Of a DNA stretch of 64,000 nt, positions 33,608-43,548 are shown in pieces. The position numbers were made by a program, and so were the translations under genes. Where the stretch lies: assembly GCA_958510825.1 (NCBI GenBank), contig OY294048.1, positions 21,469,589 to 21,533,588 of the forward strand. The letters are read 5' to 3'. The DNA is from Brachypterus glaber (lineage: Eukaryota; Arthropoda; Insecta; Coleoptera; Kateretidae). The notes under the pieces are model-generated. The model had not been told where the DNA came from. It did no database searches and worked only from the letters and a program-made list of their open reading frames with translations. Position 1 is the stretch's first letter; each line of letters starts with the position of its first letter.

Positions 33608-35616
33608 AGGTAAATGTCCCAATTATCGACCATGTCCCAATTATCGTCCACTTTCTTATATTTTCTAAAAAAATAAGAGAATCGGGTCAAATTAACTTAA
33701 TTTTAAATTTTTAATAAAATAATTGATATATTGGCTATGTTTACTCAGCTTAAGGGCAGCATTACTTTTCTGTATAATTTTACACAAACGAATAAACTAT
33801 CACATGTCAACTGTAATACTATCTATAATGCACTTCTTAGTCAGTCAGATAAGTTCAGAGGTCTGAAGTAAATTGATATATCTGGGTTATTTTAACACAT
33901 TTTAAGTAAAAATTTGGTTTTAGTAATTTGTAAACACATTATTAACTTTATTATGTAAAATTTTAGGATAAATCTCAGTTTTAATAAAAAAAATAAGCCG
34001 GACGATATCTGGGACAAGAAAATAAATCATTACCCAATTATCGTCCGGGCGGACGATAATTGGGCCAAACTCAATTTAAGTTTATATAACCATAACTCCC
34101 AAAAAAATTAATATTTTTTATGAATCACACCGCTTTGGATTATATTTGCATAAGTAAGAACAAAAATATTAAAAAAAACCAAACCATAAAATTTATAAAC
34201 TCCTTGCATTTTCGAGGCAAGAAATAGATATTCTGAGTCAGTATTGCAAGGTCCATTTAACAATATAAGTTTATTTAATTTCTGGTGGTCCATAAAACAA
34301 AACAAAAAATAGTAAATCTTCAAGAAAATAACCTTTTATAAGTAGTAAAAATATTAACCTTAAAAGTTCATTAAAAAAAATCAGTAAATATATATCTAGT
34401 TCTGAAGAATGTAGGACCAAAATTAAAATAACCTTAAAAACTCTTAAGATATCCAATGCACAAGTAATTTCTTGAATTGTTCTTTGGCATAAAGAATAAG
34501 AAGATAAATAATCTGTTATTAGCAGACCTCGGGGATAAGAGAGCTGCTCTTTCGTTCATGAGCGTAGCATAAATAAATGAATATAAGCGACAGCAAGACG
34601 TGTGTCCTTACTCTACAAGAACTCAATGCAAAAGATGAGTCAAAGCCAAATGAGTGCTCGAGCTCTGGTTATTAGTAAAACATAACAAAAAAAAAATGGA
34701 CGAGATTACCTCATATTAATGGAAAAGATAAAAAGGCGTTAGAGTTGAAAGAAAAAGAGAAAAAAGAAACCAAAGAGAAGAGAACCGAAAACTTGACCTG
34801 ATGGAAAAAAGAAATTCGAGCAAGATATAGAAGAAAAGCAATAGCTACTAAAAAACTGGATACTAAAAAAAATAGATAATAAGAAATCAAATACTATGAA
34901 ATCATATGGGAAAAACATAAAAAAATAAGTTTAAACTGAAGGGTTATCTGCTAAAAAAGCTGTATTCCTTGAATTTCTTTTAGGAAACAATCCCTTAAAT
35001 TTTCTCGTATTTTTCCCTCAATATTTCCTCGAAAAATCTTGAAAATTACCTAAAAGGTCGCACGTTTGATTGAGATTTCTTTAGATTTACTCCAATATCT
35101 ACCTATATCTACAATATCCACAATACCTACATCTCAATTCCTCAGCGGTTTAATATGGAAACAAAAGATTACAGAATAAATAGGTTTTTTAAAACCTATT
35201 ATTTATTGTCTTAAAAGACAATTTTTTCCGGATCTAATTATAAATTTCATATTGTAAAGGCTATATTTTAAAAACATATTTTAAATGTCCACTTTTATGA
35301 TAAATATTAATAAATATAATATAAAAATCATCTTGTTTCACTGTGACCGATAATTGGGACATTGTCTAGGTCGATAATTGGGGCAACCCCAAAAATTATG
35401 TGGAAGATAATTGGGACATCATATATTTTTATAAATAACAATTATTTATATATTTTTGATGATATATACGTTAATTTTAAATATAAATTAGGAAAATTCA
35501 ATAAATGTTGATTCAGTTAGTACCATTTTAATTTTGATACTCTTTTAAACTAACTTTTTGTGGCTTACCAAAGTCTGACTTAGTGCTTAAGTGGACGATA
35601 ATTGGGACATTTACCT
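33608..35616. mobile_element. TIR element F, 2,009 bp, with CCCAATTATCG subterminal repeats
   Basis: The ends AGGTAAATGTCCCAATTATC (33608) and GATAATTGGGACATTTACCT (to 35616) are inverted and flanked by TA on both sides. The word CCCAATTATCG recurs just inside the left end (33635) and as a 32-bp hairpin at 34033-34064. It recurs reversed at about 35346, 35374, 35405 and 35597. A decayed coding tail lies at 34697-34801. TA duplication suggests the Tc1/mariner/pogo group. Confidence 0.75.
34697..34801 (+). pseudogene. Possible C-terminal relic of a pogo-like transposase
   Basis: A 34-codon open stretch reads WTRLPHINGKDKKALELKEK and then continues rich in lysine and glutamate to a TGA at 34799-34801. 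A basic/acidic coiled tail after a short LPxI segment is common at the C terminus of pogo/Tigger-type transposases. No DDE motif survives nearby. The call rests on composition and on lying inside element F. Confidence 0.3.
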
Positions 35617-35639
35617 TACATGTATTGATACAAATTACA

Positions 35640-35914
35640 TTACATTACATTACATGTTTGTTTAACCTCGTACTGTTCTACTTAATTAAGCATCCCCTAA
35701 GTCCAGGACTTGTGTGGGCTAGTAGTAGAGGGAACCACCGGCTTATAGTGACAGTTTTTATAGGGCGTGTCCCCTTCACTTACGCCTTCGCCAAATTTCA
35801 GTTTTTAATTAACTGAAAAAGGCGAATCGGCGCCAGTGAGAATCGAACTCACGTTAGTTGGCTAGTAGACTTGTCATGTACAGACTCGGTAGACCACTAC
35901 ACCAATCCTCCCAT
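35640..35914 (-). mobile_element. SINE-2, full-length copy with tRNA-derived head
   Basis: On the minus strand it opens with a tRNA-like head (35914 to about 35821). The head has an A box (TTGGTGTAGTGGT) and a B box within GTGAGTTCGATTCTCAC, the two internal Pol III promoter elements. A body follows containing ATAAGCCGGTGGTTCC and CACACAAGTCCTGG. It ends GTACGAGGTTAAACAAACAT and (ATGTA)n. The body is shared with 53098-53270. It sits 20 bp to the right of element F. Confidence 0.8.
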
Positions 35915-35979
35915 TAATATAACCTAATATTTTTTAAATCGTTGGTTTACGTTGCTTTTTTCGCAGTTTTGGTGTTAAC

Positions 35980-36015
35980 AAGGTGGGCGCAGCCCGAGGC
36001 GCAGCCCCACCAGTT
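35980..36015. other. GC-rich palindromic patch
   Basis: GGTGGGCGCAGCCC and GCGCAGCCCCACC form an imperfect inverted pair, strikingly GC-rich for the region. Function unknown. Confidence 0.4.
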
Positions 36016-36087
36016 AAATAGGAATAAATTTCCGACAAAAAAATACCTTAAAAACCATGAAATGTGTGTACAAATATTTATTCACAT

Positions 36088-36152
36088 ACACTGTGTGTAG
36101 GACCTACACCTACACACTGTGTGTAGGACCTACCTACCTACACTGTAAGTTT
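36088..36152. repeat. Direct repeat CACTGTGTGTAGGACCTAC
   Basis: The block CACTGTGTGTAGGACCTAC occurs twice, followed by CACCTACACA and CTACCTACACTG words. Confidence 0.8.
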
Positions 36153-36220
36153 AGTCGCTAAGTTTAGTAAGGCATCAAAGGTACAAGCCTCAAGTGCAGT
36201 CGGGATTGAGGCACTGGCCT

Positions 36221-36225
36221 CGGCG
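36221..36225. repeat. Left 5-bp target duplication CGGCG
   Basis: CGGCG abuts the left terminus (CACTAAGG) and recurs exactly at 39096-39100 after the right terminus. Transib elements make 5-bp GC-rich duplications of this type. Confidence 0.9.
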
Positions 36226-36263
36226 CACTAAGGAGTATTTAATGATTTTAGCTGGCCAAAATT
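36226..36263 (+). repeat. Left terminal inverted repeat
   Basis: Begins CACTAAGGAG and ends GGCCAAAATT. It pairs with 39058-39095, with four mismatches (positions 4, 5, 16 and 18). Confidence 0.9.
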
Positions 36264-36352
36264 CGAATTCTTAGAAGTGGCCGTACCCCCTTAATTACCT
36301 ACCCTTATTAATCCTCGATAATGGTCGCTTAATGAGCAATTAATGATTTGGT

Positions 36353-36360
36353 TATAAAAG
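36353..36360 (+). promoter_or_regulatory. TATA box of the transposase gene
   Basis: TATAAAAG lies about 137 bp upstream of the start codon and inside the left end of the element. A start of transcription near 36384 would fit the usual spacing. Inference from position and motif. Confidence 0.55.
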
Positions 36361-36515
36361 CAGAATTTTGAACTATACAGGTTAGTTAAATATCTGATTT
36401 ATAACTGTGTGGTTCATTTTATTCACGAACGATTTTAGTGGTGTTCTTTGAAGCTGTGTACAATTGTTTACAACAGAAGTTTTATAGTGTTATACCATGG
36501 ATGAATCTATGACAG

Positions 36516-36812
36516 GTATGTACATTATTTACTCTTACTACCGTTTTGAAATATTAATCACCACAGAAGTTATGTCCCATGAAACTTAGCATTTTTTTAA
36601 CGAATTTTAAACTAAATTTTGACTTTAAAAGTGAAAAAGTTACAGTGCCTATTGAGACCCAGTTATTTTTTTGAGTTTTTCTGTGAGCTTATACCACTAG
36701 CTATTTAAAAATCTTAATTTCACCTGCCCATTACTGCCACCTAAATTCCAATCATGTTCTAAATACATCAAGGTCCAAAGGTGGATTTTTCAACTAAATT
36801 TCTTTTTTCTAG
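36516..36812 (+). other. Intron of the transposase gene, 297 bp
   Basis: The donor ACAG|GTATGT and acceptor TTTCTTTTTTCTAG|CT are both strong. Splicing after the first base of a codon keeps the downstream frame open. Confidence 0.75.
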
Positions 36813-37908
36813 CTGGGTCATCAGGAATGCAAACAATCTCTCGTTTGGACTTCTACAACAGTATTCAGCAGCAGCAGGCTCCGAATTTCGACGAAAAAAT
36901 GGACTTAGCCGATCAACATTTGTTATCAAGAAATCAATACACCGAAGAACTGAAACAAGTATACAAGCGTCAAATGTCGAGGTTGAAAGCTGCTCTTAGA
37001 AATATGTGGTCGTCTTCATCAAGAACTCATGAAAAATTTATTAAGAAGCACGGCACTTGGCTGCAAGGGAGTTTCCAAATACCGATACCGGCCACCCTAT
37101 CCACTCCATCATCAGCAGGACGACCAAGAAAAAGTTTTGTCGATTCAAGTGAACGATCAAAGAGGAGAAAAACAGAACAGCTCAGGAAAGATGTGGAACC
37201 AGAAGCTATTGTTTTTGCAGCTGAAACTTGTTTAACAACAAGTGGAAAAAGAAGTGCTGCAACCGTCCTGAAAGATCTTCAATCATCTCCTAAAAGAGCG
37301 GGAAAGTATAAAAAAGCCTACCGCAGCAGCCTTGAACCTACAAAAAAATCATTGACACCGTTACAGGCTCTTTCAATATTTGCTGACGCAGGTCTAACAA
37401 AATCTCAATATGAAATCGTTCGTACAAGCGATAAGAAGAAATGGCCCTGCTACAGTATTTTGGCTAAAGAAAAAAAAACATGCTATCCTGATTCTGATTC
37501 GTTCACAGTCACAGAAAGTTTAGCTGAAGTAGACTTACAAAGTCTGTTAAACCATACTGCCGAAAGATTGCTATTGTTTTTAGAAGAAGTTATCAAGACT
37601 TTAACGGAAAGTGAGCGTAAAAATATGAAACTATATACGAAATGGGGTTGTGATGGCTCCCAGCAGACACAGTTTAATCAAAAGTTTGAGGATGACACTC
37701 ATTCTGATGCCAGTATATTTCAATGCTCAATGGTTCCACTACAGCTAACTTGTGGAGTAAATAAAAAGGTTATCTGGCAAAACTCTACACCATCATCTCC
37801 AAGGTTTTGCAGGCCAATTCGAATTAGGTTTATAAAAGAAACTGCTGATGTAATAGCTGAAGAAATTGCTTACATGGAAAACAAAATTGCAGATCTAAAA
37901 CCAACTAA

Positions 37909-37945
37909 ACTTCAAGATATAGCAGTAGAACATGTAAGATGTTAA
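37909..37945 (+). other. First frameshift in the transposase
   Basis: Frame 1 ends AVEHVRC-stop, while the -1 frame, open from 37909, continues CKMLTMVDGKV with conserved family sequence. One deleted base (or two inserted) between 37909 and 37945 explains it. A GTAAGA inside this stretch could act as a donor, but the coding signal continues straight across. Confidence 0.8.
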
Positions 37946-38599
37946 CCATGGTGGATGGAAAAGTCTATAACGCAGCAACCACCACTACATCGACAATGCG
38001 ATGTTATATTTGTGGAGCAACATCGAAGCAATTTAATGATTTGGACAGAGAATGTGTTGACAAGCAAAGCACCTACAAATTTGGACTGTCAATTCTGCAT
38101 GCTAGAATACGGTGTTTTGAAAGTCTCCTTCACCTATCATATAAATTGCCTTTGAAAAAATGGCAGAAAAAGCTAAATGAAGATGAGAAAAGACTCATCT
38201 CAGATAGAAAGAAGAAAATTCAAGATGAATTCAAGAGCGAAATGGGCATTCTTGTCGACATACCTAAGGCTGGATTTGGGAACACCAATAACGGCAACAC
38301 AAGCAGGAGATTCTTCAACGACCCGGAAAAATCTGCAGCTATCACTGGAGTTGACGTAAGTTTGATTGCTAGAATAAAAATTATCCTACAAGTAATTTCC
38401 AGTGGCCACAAGATTGATGTAGAAAAGTTCAGACAGTATACTTTGGATACGGCAAAACTTTATGTTGAACTATACCCCTGGTGTCCAATGATTCCAACTC
38501 TGCATAAAGTTATAGTACACGGTCCTGATATAGTAAAGAATGCGCTTTTGCCAATTGGACAATTGTCAGAAGAGGCTGCCGAAGCCAGAAACAAACATT

Positions 38600-38625
38600 T
38601 CCGGGAGTACAGACTTTGCTAGAAA
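38600..38625 (+). other. Second frameshift in the transposase
   Basis: The second frame ends HFREYRLC-stop; the next frame continues DFARKFSRKDCNQDI. One extra base near 38608-38612 explains the change. It restores the original frame. Confidence 0.8.
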
Positions 38626-38872
38626 ATTTTCTAGAAAAGATTGTAACCAAGATATCATCAATAGGTTATTGTTAACATCCGACCCTCTGTTGCCCAGCCT
38701 TGGGAAAAAGAAACACAAACTTACAAAGCCTTTTTCAAAAGAAGCTGTGGAAATGCTGCTTCCTGGAGAAGTCCAAGATTCCGACACTGAAAACAGTGAA
38801 AATGAAGAATATTCTGACAATGACGAAGTAGAATCTAATTAAATATCAAAATATATATATGTTATTTACCAT

Positions 38873-38878
38873 AATAAA
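38873..38878 (+). terminator. Poly(A) signal AATAAA of the transposase
   Basis: AATAAA lies 31 bp after the final stop and inside the right end of the element. Confidence 0.65.
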
Positions 38879-39057
38879 GTTTGAAAAATAATATAATTTT
38901 TATTTCCTCAACTCCTATTGAATGAAAAAAATGTAATCCTTAAAGTACCCATCTTTCCCCTATATTGAACGCCATTGGCTTGGGTTTGTACAAAATGCAT
39001 ATATTTTACAATTTCTTGCCATATGGTAAGGTTTTCCGCCAATAAAAAGACATAAAT

Positions 39058-39095
39058 AATTTTGGCCAGCTAAAATCGTCAAATACTCCTATGTG
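39058..39095 (-). repeat. Right terminal inverted repeat
   Basis: Mirror of 36226-36263, ending CTCCTATGTG on the plus strand. Confidence 0.9.
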
Positions 39096-39100
39096 CGGCG
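39096..39100. repeat. Right 5-bp target duplication CGGCG
   Basis: Exact copy of 36221-36225. Confidence 0.9.
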
Positions 39101-39105
39101 GTTAA

Positions 39106-39228
39106 GGGCATATCCACAGCCTAGCATAACACGCATAGTACATAAGAATGCGATGCCGTGATTGGCTTGATGTGCCGTCATGTATCGGTATCGCATTCTT
39201 ATGTACTATGCGAGGCTGTGGATATACC
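39106..39228. mobile_element. TTAA-flanked palindromic MITE, 123 bp
   Basis: TTAA at 39102-39105 and again at 39229-39232 flanks GGGCATATCCACAGCCT and AGGCTGTGGATATACC, which are inverted. The inversion continues (GCATAGTACATAAGAATGCG against CGCATTCTTATGTACTATGC). TTAA duplication is the hallmark of piggyBac-type elements, but the end sequence (GGG) is not the classic CCC, so the superfamily is left open. It lies 5 bp from the Transib target duplication. Confidence 0.8.
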
Positions 39229-39369
39229 TTAAGGCATTCAATAAATAAAGAAATAACTCTGATGGCTACAGCATAGGAACAAGTTCCAGCGGTGGAAGAA
39301 AATTTTTGATCTAAGCAGTCTACTGTGGTTTGGTATATTTAAGACAAAGGCCATTTTTGACTCTACAAT

Positions 39370-39835
39370 GTAGAGTACATTATGGCTGCTCTCTTTGTGA
39401 CATAGAGAGTTACAGTAATGATGCTTTTTTTGCGATATTAATATGAATTCTTCAACATGATTCTACTTGTCTTAGATTGAGCTAGGTAGCAAAAATAACA
39501 GTTTGTAAAATTTCTATAGAAGGAGGACACTTATCAGTGATATAAAAATATGGACCATTTTAAAAATTGTTGGACAAAAATTGGATTTGTTCTTTACAAA
39601 AAGTGCTTCGGAAGTCACTATAAGCTGGTGGTTTACAGAAGGTTGTATGCACAATTGGTATTTGGCCTGTTCATGCATGCATTTCGGTGGTATCATCCCC
39701 TTCAATGCAACATTGACAACTTTTTGCAGTCGGGATGTTTGTTTTCTAATAAAAAATGTTTTATAAAAGAATCTATTAAAATACTTGGCGCAGTGAAGTG
39801 GATAAAACAGTTTGGCTTTATAATATAAACTCCAT
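39370..39835 (+). repeat. Repeat family X, copy 2
   Basis: It aligns with 17030-17470 reversed (see that entry). The longest open frame is 39550-39828, about 92 codons with FKNCWTKIGFVLYKKCFGSH near its start. A matching opposite-strand frame also exists, so neither is good evidence for a gene. Confidence 0.5.
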
Positions 39836-40310
39836 AATATCATGTTTTGAAAATATTAAATTTTATCTAGGTAGTACAAATCTCTTTCCTAATTAATAAT
39901 TATAAGCATCAAGTTTCAAAAGTTTCAAAGTTTTGTAGCAGCAATTAACCTGATTTTATGCCCTTACATGTTTTAGTAAAATTAGAGAAAATGGATCTAA
40001 ACAGATCATTAAAATTAGTTGGATTTTATGTACTATTTTGTGTACTAAGTAGACTATAGTTTCTAGTCGTAAAGTACTTTACGACATTTATTTTACTACG
40101 AACTGATTTTTAAATACACATACAGCATGTTTTAGGAATAGAGGTACACTGTAGGGCGTAAGCAATGCAAACTAGAAGGCCATGGAATTTTATAAGAAGC
40201 CGCATAACACGATTTTGCTAAGATAGCAGTTACCTGCTGTGAAACAATTGTGACACTGACATAATTTATTCACATAACCTATTATGTTGTGAACATGTGT
40301 ATGATACATT

Positions 40311-41299
40311 AAGCTACGGTTTCCTCCAAAAGTCGCAGTCGCTGACGACTACGACCGGGTAGTCGCGACCGAGTCGTTGAGACATCTTCAATAAATTTTA
40401 AATGTCTCTGTTTCCCTAGCTACTGCGGAGTCGTTACTACTAACTACCGGTCGCCGTTCGTTTGGTAGCCAGTCGCTTGACCGCTCCGGGAGCAGACTAA
40501 TTCGTCATGAATTTGAAGGCGAAACAGGTGGTTTTGCACTGTGACAAGTGTCTTTCACTCAATTAGAATTGCTGGAAGTCCCTCCACCTCTCTCAGCCGA
40601 AACATCTCATCAACTTTTACTCTTTTACTTTCCCCAAGGAAAGTCTTGTGTTAGTAAAAAAAGTCGAAAAATTTTCATTGCTTTTTCACGTTTCCGGACG
40701 TTTTATATCCAAAAATATGATTTCCGTAAAAAAATTCTGTCTGTCGGTCTGTGGTCCGGGAAATTTGTGACCACGATAACTCAAGAACGCTTCGGGTTAA
40801 AGACTTCAAATTTGGACCATAGGTTTATTATCTAAAGTTCTAGGCTTGGATTAATTTTGGTAAAAATCGGATTGGGGTAAGGGGGTAAAACGGGGTAAAA
40901 ACAATTTTTTTCAAAAAGATTTTTTTATTTATTTTTTGTTTTACGAAAAATGAGACTTCTGAATTTTTTTTATTTTTTTTTTGTTTTTGATTTTAATGAA
41001 CCTAGGGCTATAAGGGAAAGTATTATTTTGTTGGCAGCAGTATTTTCTTAATCCCGTAATGTTAATAAGAGAAGGAGATTCTCTTCTTCCGCTTGACAAT
41101 TCAGAAACATTAAAAGAACCGAATTTTTAGAGATATTCATACTGATTGAAAGGCATAAACTCGAAAACAAAAAAACAACTCTTTATAAAATGGCCAGCTA
41201 ACAGAATGGCGACTGGCGACTGGCGAGACCGAGGAAAACAGGTAGGGTCGTAACGACCTGGTCGCGGCTACCCGGGACTTTTGGAGGAAACCTTAGCTT
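40311..41299. mobile_element. TIR element I, 989 bp, with family H nested
   Basis: The ends contain GGTTTCCTCCAAAAGTC on the left and GACTTTTGGAGGAAACC on the right, inverted, with AAGCTA / TTAGCTT beyond. Just inside are GC-rich blocks with GTAGTCGCGACCG and GGTCGCGGCTACC, also inverted. Family H copy 2 lies in the middle. No transposase is recognised; a 3-bp duplication could not be settled. Confidence 0.65.
40599..41044 (+). repeat. Family H repeat, copy 2
   Basis: Near-identical to 27871-28268 over its core (CCGGGAAATTTGTGACCACG onward) and with the same end, TTGGCAGCAGTATT. It lies inside element I. Confidence 0.75.
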
Positions 41300-41977
41300 T
41301 AGAATTACTTTTCATAAGATCAAAATATAAGAGTCACTCCATTCAGCGGTAGGTTGCTGCCTACAAAAGATAATAATTATCAATTATTGCATAAAATTAT
41401 TATATTATTATTAATAAATAAATTGTCTATTACATAATATAATAGATATAACAACAATAATAGTGTAGTAACTAAATGCAAAAAGTATTTTTAAAAGGCT
41501 CTACCCTGAAAGGTACTTTAATGTCATAATCATAGAATATATACTTAACTGTACTCAGGTATATCTAAAAATATATTACATAATTAATAAAGGGTCTGTA
41601 TCGTAATATAAAGTCCTTGAAACGTGAAATAGGAACTAATAGGAACTATCAGTTGAAATCATAAATATAGAAAAATTGATATTCCCAATTGGCTGTAGTT
41701 TCAAAACGAAGAAAAAACAAAACATAGCCAATATTTGGATATATTCTTAGGCATATATGGGCCTATGTCCTGTGCAAAATTAAAAGAAAAAAAATATCCA
41801 GAAGTCAATGCAAAATGGCATTGAAAATGTCAATATTTCATTTTTTTTCAATTTTTTTTTTATATTTGTACTAGGGTTTTATCATATTAGATTTTTTTTT
41901 AAATCATAATTATAGTGCAGTAGTATCACACATATACATGGTTTATAAAAATTAAAATAGAAATAAAAAATAACAAA
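41300..41977. other. No gene seen
   Basis: AT-rich spacer. Confidence 0.4.
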
Positions 41978-42134
41978 GGGAACGTTCAAGTATTACGTAA
42001 CGCAAATTTTGATCATTTTGGACCCCTATTGTATTGTATTGTAACGCTATTTTCATATACCATTAACATGGGCGTAACACTCCAAAATGACCCACACCCA
42101 CCCCAGAAGTGTAACGTAATACTTGAACTTTCCC
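41978..42134. mobile_element. MITE J, copy 1, 157 bp
   Basis: GGGAACGTTCAAGTATTACG at the left is inverted at the right (AATACTTGAACTTTCCC). AAA flanks both ends. The interior has GTAACGCTATTTTC and GGGCGTAACACTCC. The second copy at 62161-62316 is in the opposite orientation and also has a 3-bp AT-rich flank (ATA). Confidence 0.85.
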
Positions 42135-42936
42135 AAAAGAGAAAAAAATAGGTTGGACAAAAAAATTATTTTATGTACTTTTAGAGGCCTTTTCAAAGGA
42201 CTTTTAAACAAATAACATTCAATATGTTAACATTTTTAAAAAGAGTGTTTTCTAAAGATTTAATTAAAACCTTGACGGTTAAAATCGGTCAAGAATCAAA
42301 AAAGTTAAGAAGGTTTATATAGATGGCCGAAAACAGCAACATTTTCATGCAGCGACCTCCTTGATCAGCTCTAGCTCTGAAAGTAGCAGGATTTAAAAAC
42401 TTTTATATCCTGACTAATTGTCCCAGAGAATGATACTATCTATGATATAACTTACAGCCAAATCTGTTTTTCCCCTATGAAATTCTAGAAACTGACCCAT
42501 AATTTAACCTATATTTTTCAAGATGGCTGCCATGTGAGTGGTGGGGTGAAGTGGATCCTACTCAATATTCAAAGCTTACGATATAGGAAGTTTGTAAAAA
42601 AATGGTGCTTTTGTCCGGCATTTAAACATCTACTCAGAATTTAGTGTTAAGCTGTTGTAGACTGAACTGAAATAATTTAAGCCTTAACAGCACTAAAATA
42701 AAAAAATAAACCTTTTCACTACAAAGTTATTATATTAAATTTTAATATACAATTGACAATTTAAATAAAAATATTAATAACTACCGGGCCTAGTAAAAGC
42801 AGGCGGATTTTTTCAAAATTCTTTGGTCCTTTAGTTTGCAACACTTGTGTACTGCAGTGTACTAAATTTTAAAAGTGTTTCCAAACCAAAAAATATGAAA
42901 GAAAGTAAAGAACTTTCACTTTGGGGTTTATACCGT
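42135..42936. other. No gene seen
   Basis: Low-complexity to AT-rich sequence. The words CAAGATGGCTGCC near 42518 recall common insect intronic repeats. No frame supported. Confidence 0.4.
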
Positions 42937-42937
42937 G

Positions 42938-43092
42938 TTAATGGATTTTCACTTTCCGACGTTTCGTCTCTTACAGCTAGAGACATCTTCAGGGATAAAT
43001 CTGAAATTTTTAGTTTTAGATTTAGATCAATCCCCGAAGATGACTCTAGAAGTAACAGACGAAACGGCGGAAAGTGAAAATTCATTAAAGGC
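42938..43092. repeat. Inverted repeat BB with a hammerhead-like core on the minus strand
   Basis: The left arm (CACTTTCCGACGTTTCGTCT, CATCTTCAGGGAT) mirrors the right arm (ATCCCCGAAGATG, AGACGAAACGGCGGAAAGTG). On the minus strand the left arm reads CTGAAGA (42992-42986), an extra T, a GTCTC/GAGAC stem and then GAAAC with ACGTC. This is close to a hammerhead core except for the extra T. The right arm's version has CCGAAGA and no paired stem. A degenerate copy of the left arm occurs at 47266-47306. Confidence 0.5.
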
Positions 43093-43548
43093 TTGAAATC
43101 TAAAAAATGAAAGAAAGTTTTTATACATTATAAGATATTTGGTAACAGTGGCAAATTATAGTGATTTAAGCTATAGATTATAAGGGACACAATAACTAAT
43201 AATGTTAAAAATAAATTGGAAACGATTATATATATTACAGACACGATTATATTTATTACAGGCACTATTATAAATTTACAGAAATTTTATTATATTATAA
43301 AAATTATTAGCACGGACAATAATTAAATCTATTTAAGCTATAAATGCCATACTATTTGTTACATTTTATTATTCACTAAACAATTAAAGTATTTCATATA
43401 AATTTTTACACTAACTGCCATAATTGTAAGAGAAAGCCTTGTATTTATATAATAAGCGATTATAATTTGCTTGGTATGTGTGTTATAGCGCTCCTAGCTA
43501 TAATTTTTTTTTTCCGTGCATACCCTGTCTAAAATAGCGTTTAATTAA

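Larger units (their letters stand above)
36497..38842 (+). pseudogene. RAG1-like (Transib) transposase gene, two exons, two frameshifts
   Basis: Exon 1 (36497-36515) starts at an ATG with A at -3 and G at +4 and encodes MDESMT plus one base. Exon 2 begins at 36813. The first frame runs to a stop at 37945 (about 383 residues). The second, offset by -1, runs to 38622. The third returns to the first frame and ends at TAA 38840-38842. Joined, the product would be about 680 residues, normal for this superfamily. Landmarks in order: SAGRPRKSFVDSSERSKRRK near residue 105; KWGCDGS with the first catalytic aspartate (about residue 287); RPIRIRF followed by KETADV; TMVDGKV; the CYICGAT zinc knuckle; LHARIRCFESLLHLSYKLP; LPIGQLSEEAAEARNKHF with the likely catalytic glutamate; and an acidic tail. 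The order parallels the RAG1 core (D600, CxxC, ALHCDIGNA, SEGNESGNK). The second catalytic aspartate cannot be placed. The enzyme would cut and join DNA at the element's ends in the nucleus; this copy looks inactive. Confidence 0.75.
36226..39095 (+). mobile_element. Transib/RAG1-like DNA transposon, 2,870 bp, with TIRs and 5-bp duplication
   Basis: Thirty-eight-base terminal inverted repeats (36226-36263 and 39058-39095) match at 34 positions. They begin CACTAAGGAGTATTT on the left and, read inward from the right, CACATAGGAGTATTT; both share GATTTTAGCTGGCCAAAATT. The 5-bp duplication CGGCG flanks them. CAC at the very end, a GC-rich 5-bp duplication and a RAG1-core-like protein together fit the Transib superfamily. 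The element has its own TATA box, a spliced gene and a poly(A) signal. Apart from two frameshifts it looks complete, so it inserted fairly recently. Confidence 0.85.

Noticed and set aside
35821..35912. tRNA gene (A and B boxes, minus strand)
   Set aside because: The fold is not a proper tRNA and it is joined to a repeated body and tail, so it is the head of SINE-2.
37934..37945. Splice donor GTAAGA ending exon 2 of the transposase
   Set aside because: Conserved coding sequence (TMVDGKV, CYICGAT) follows at once in the next frame, so a frameshift explains it better.
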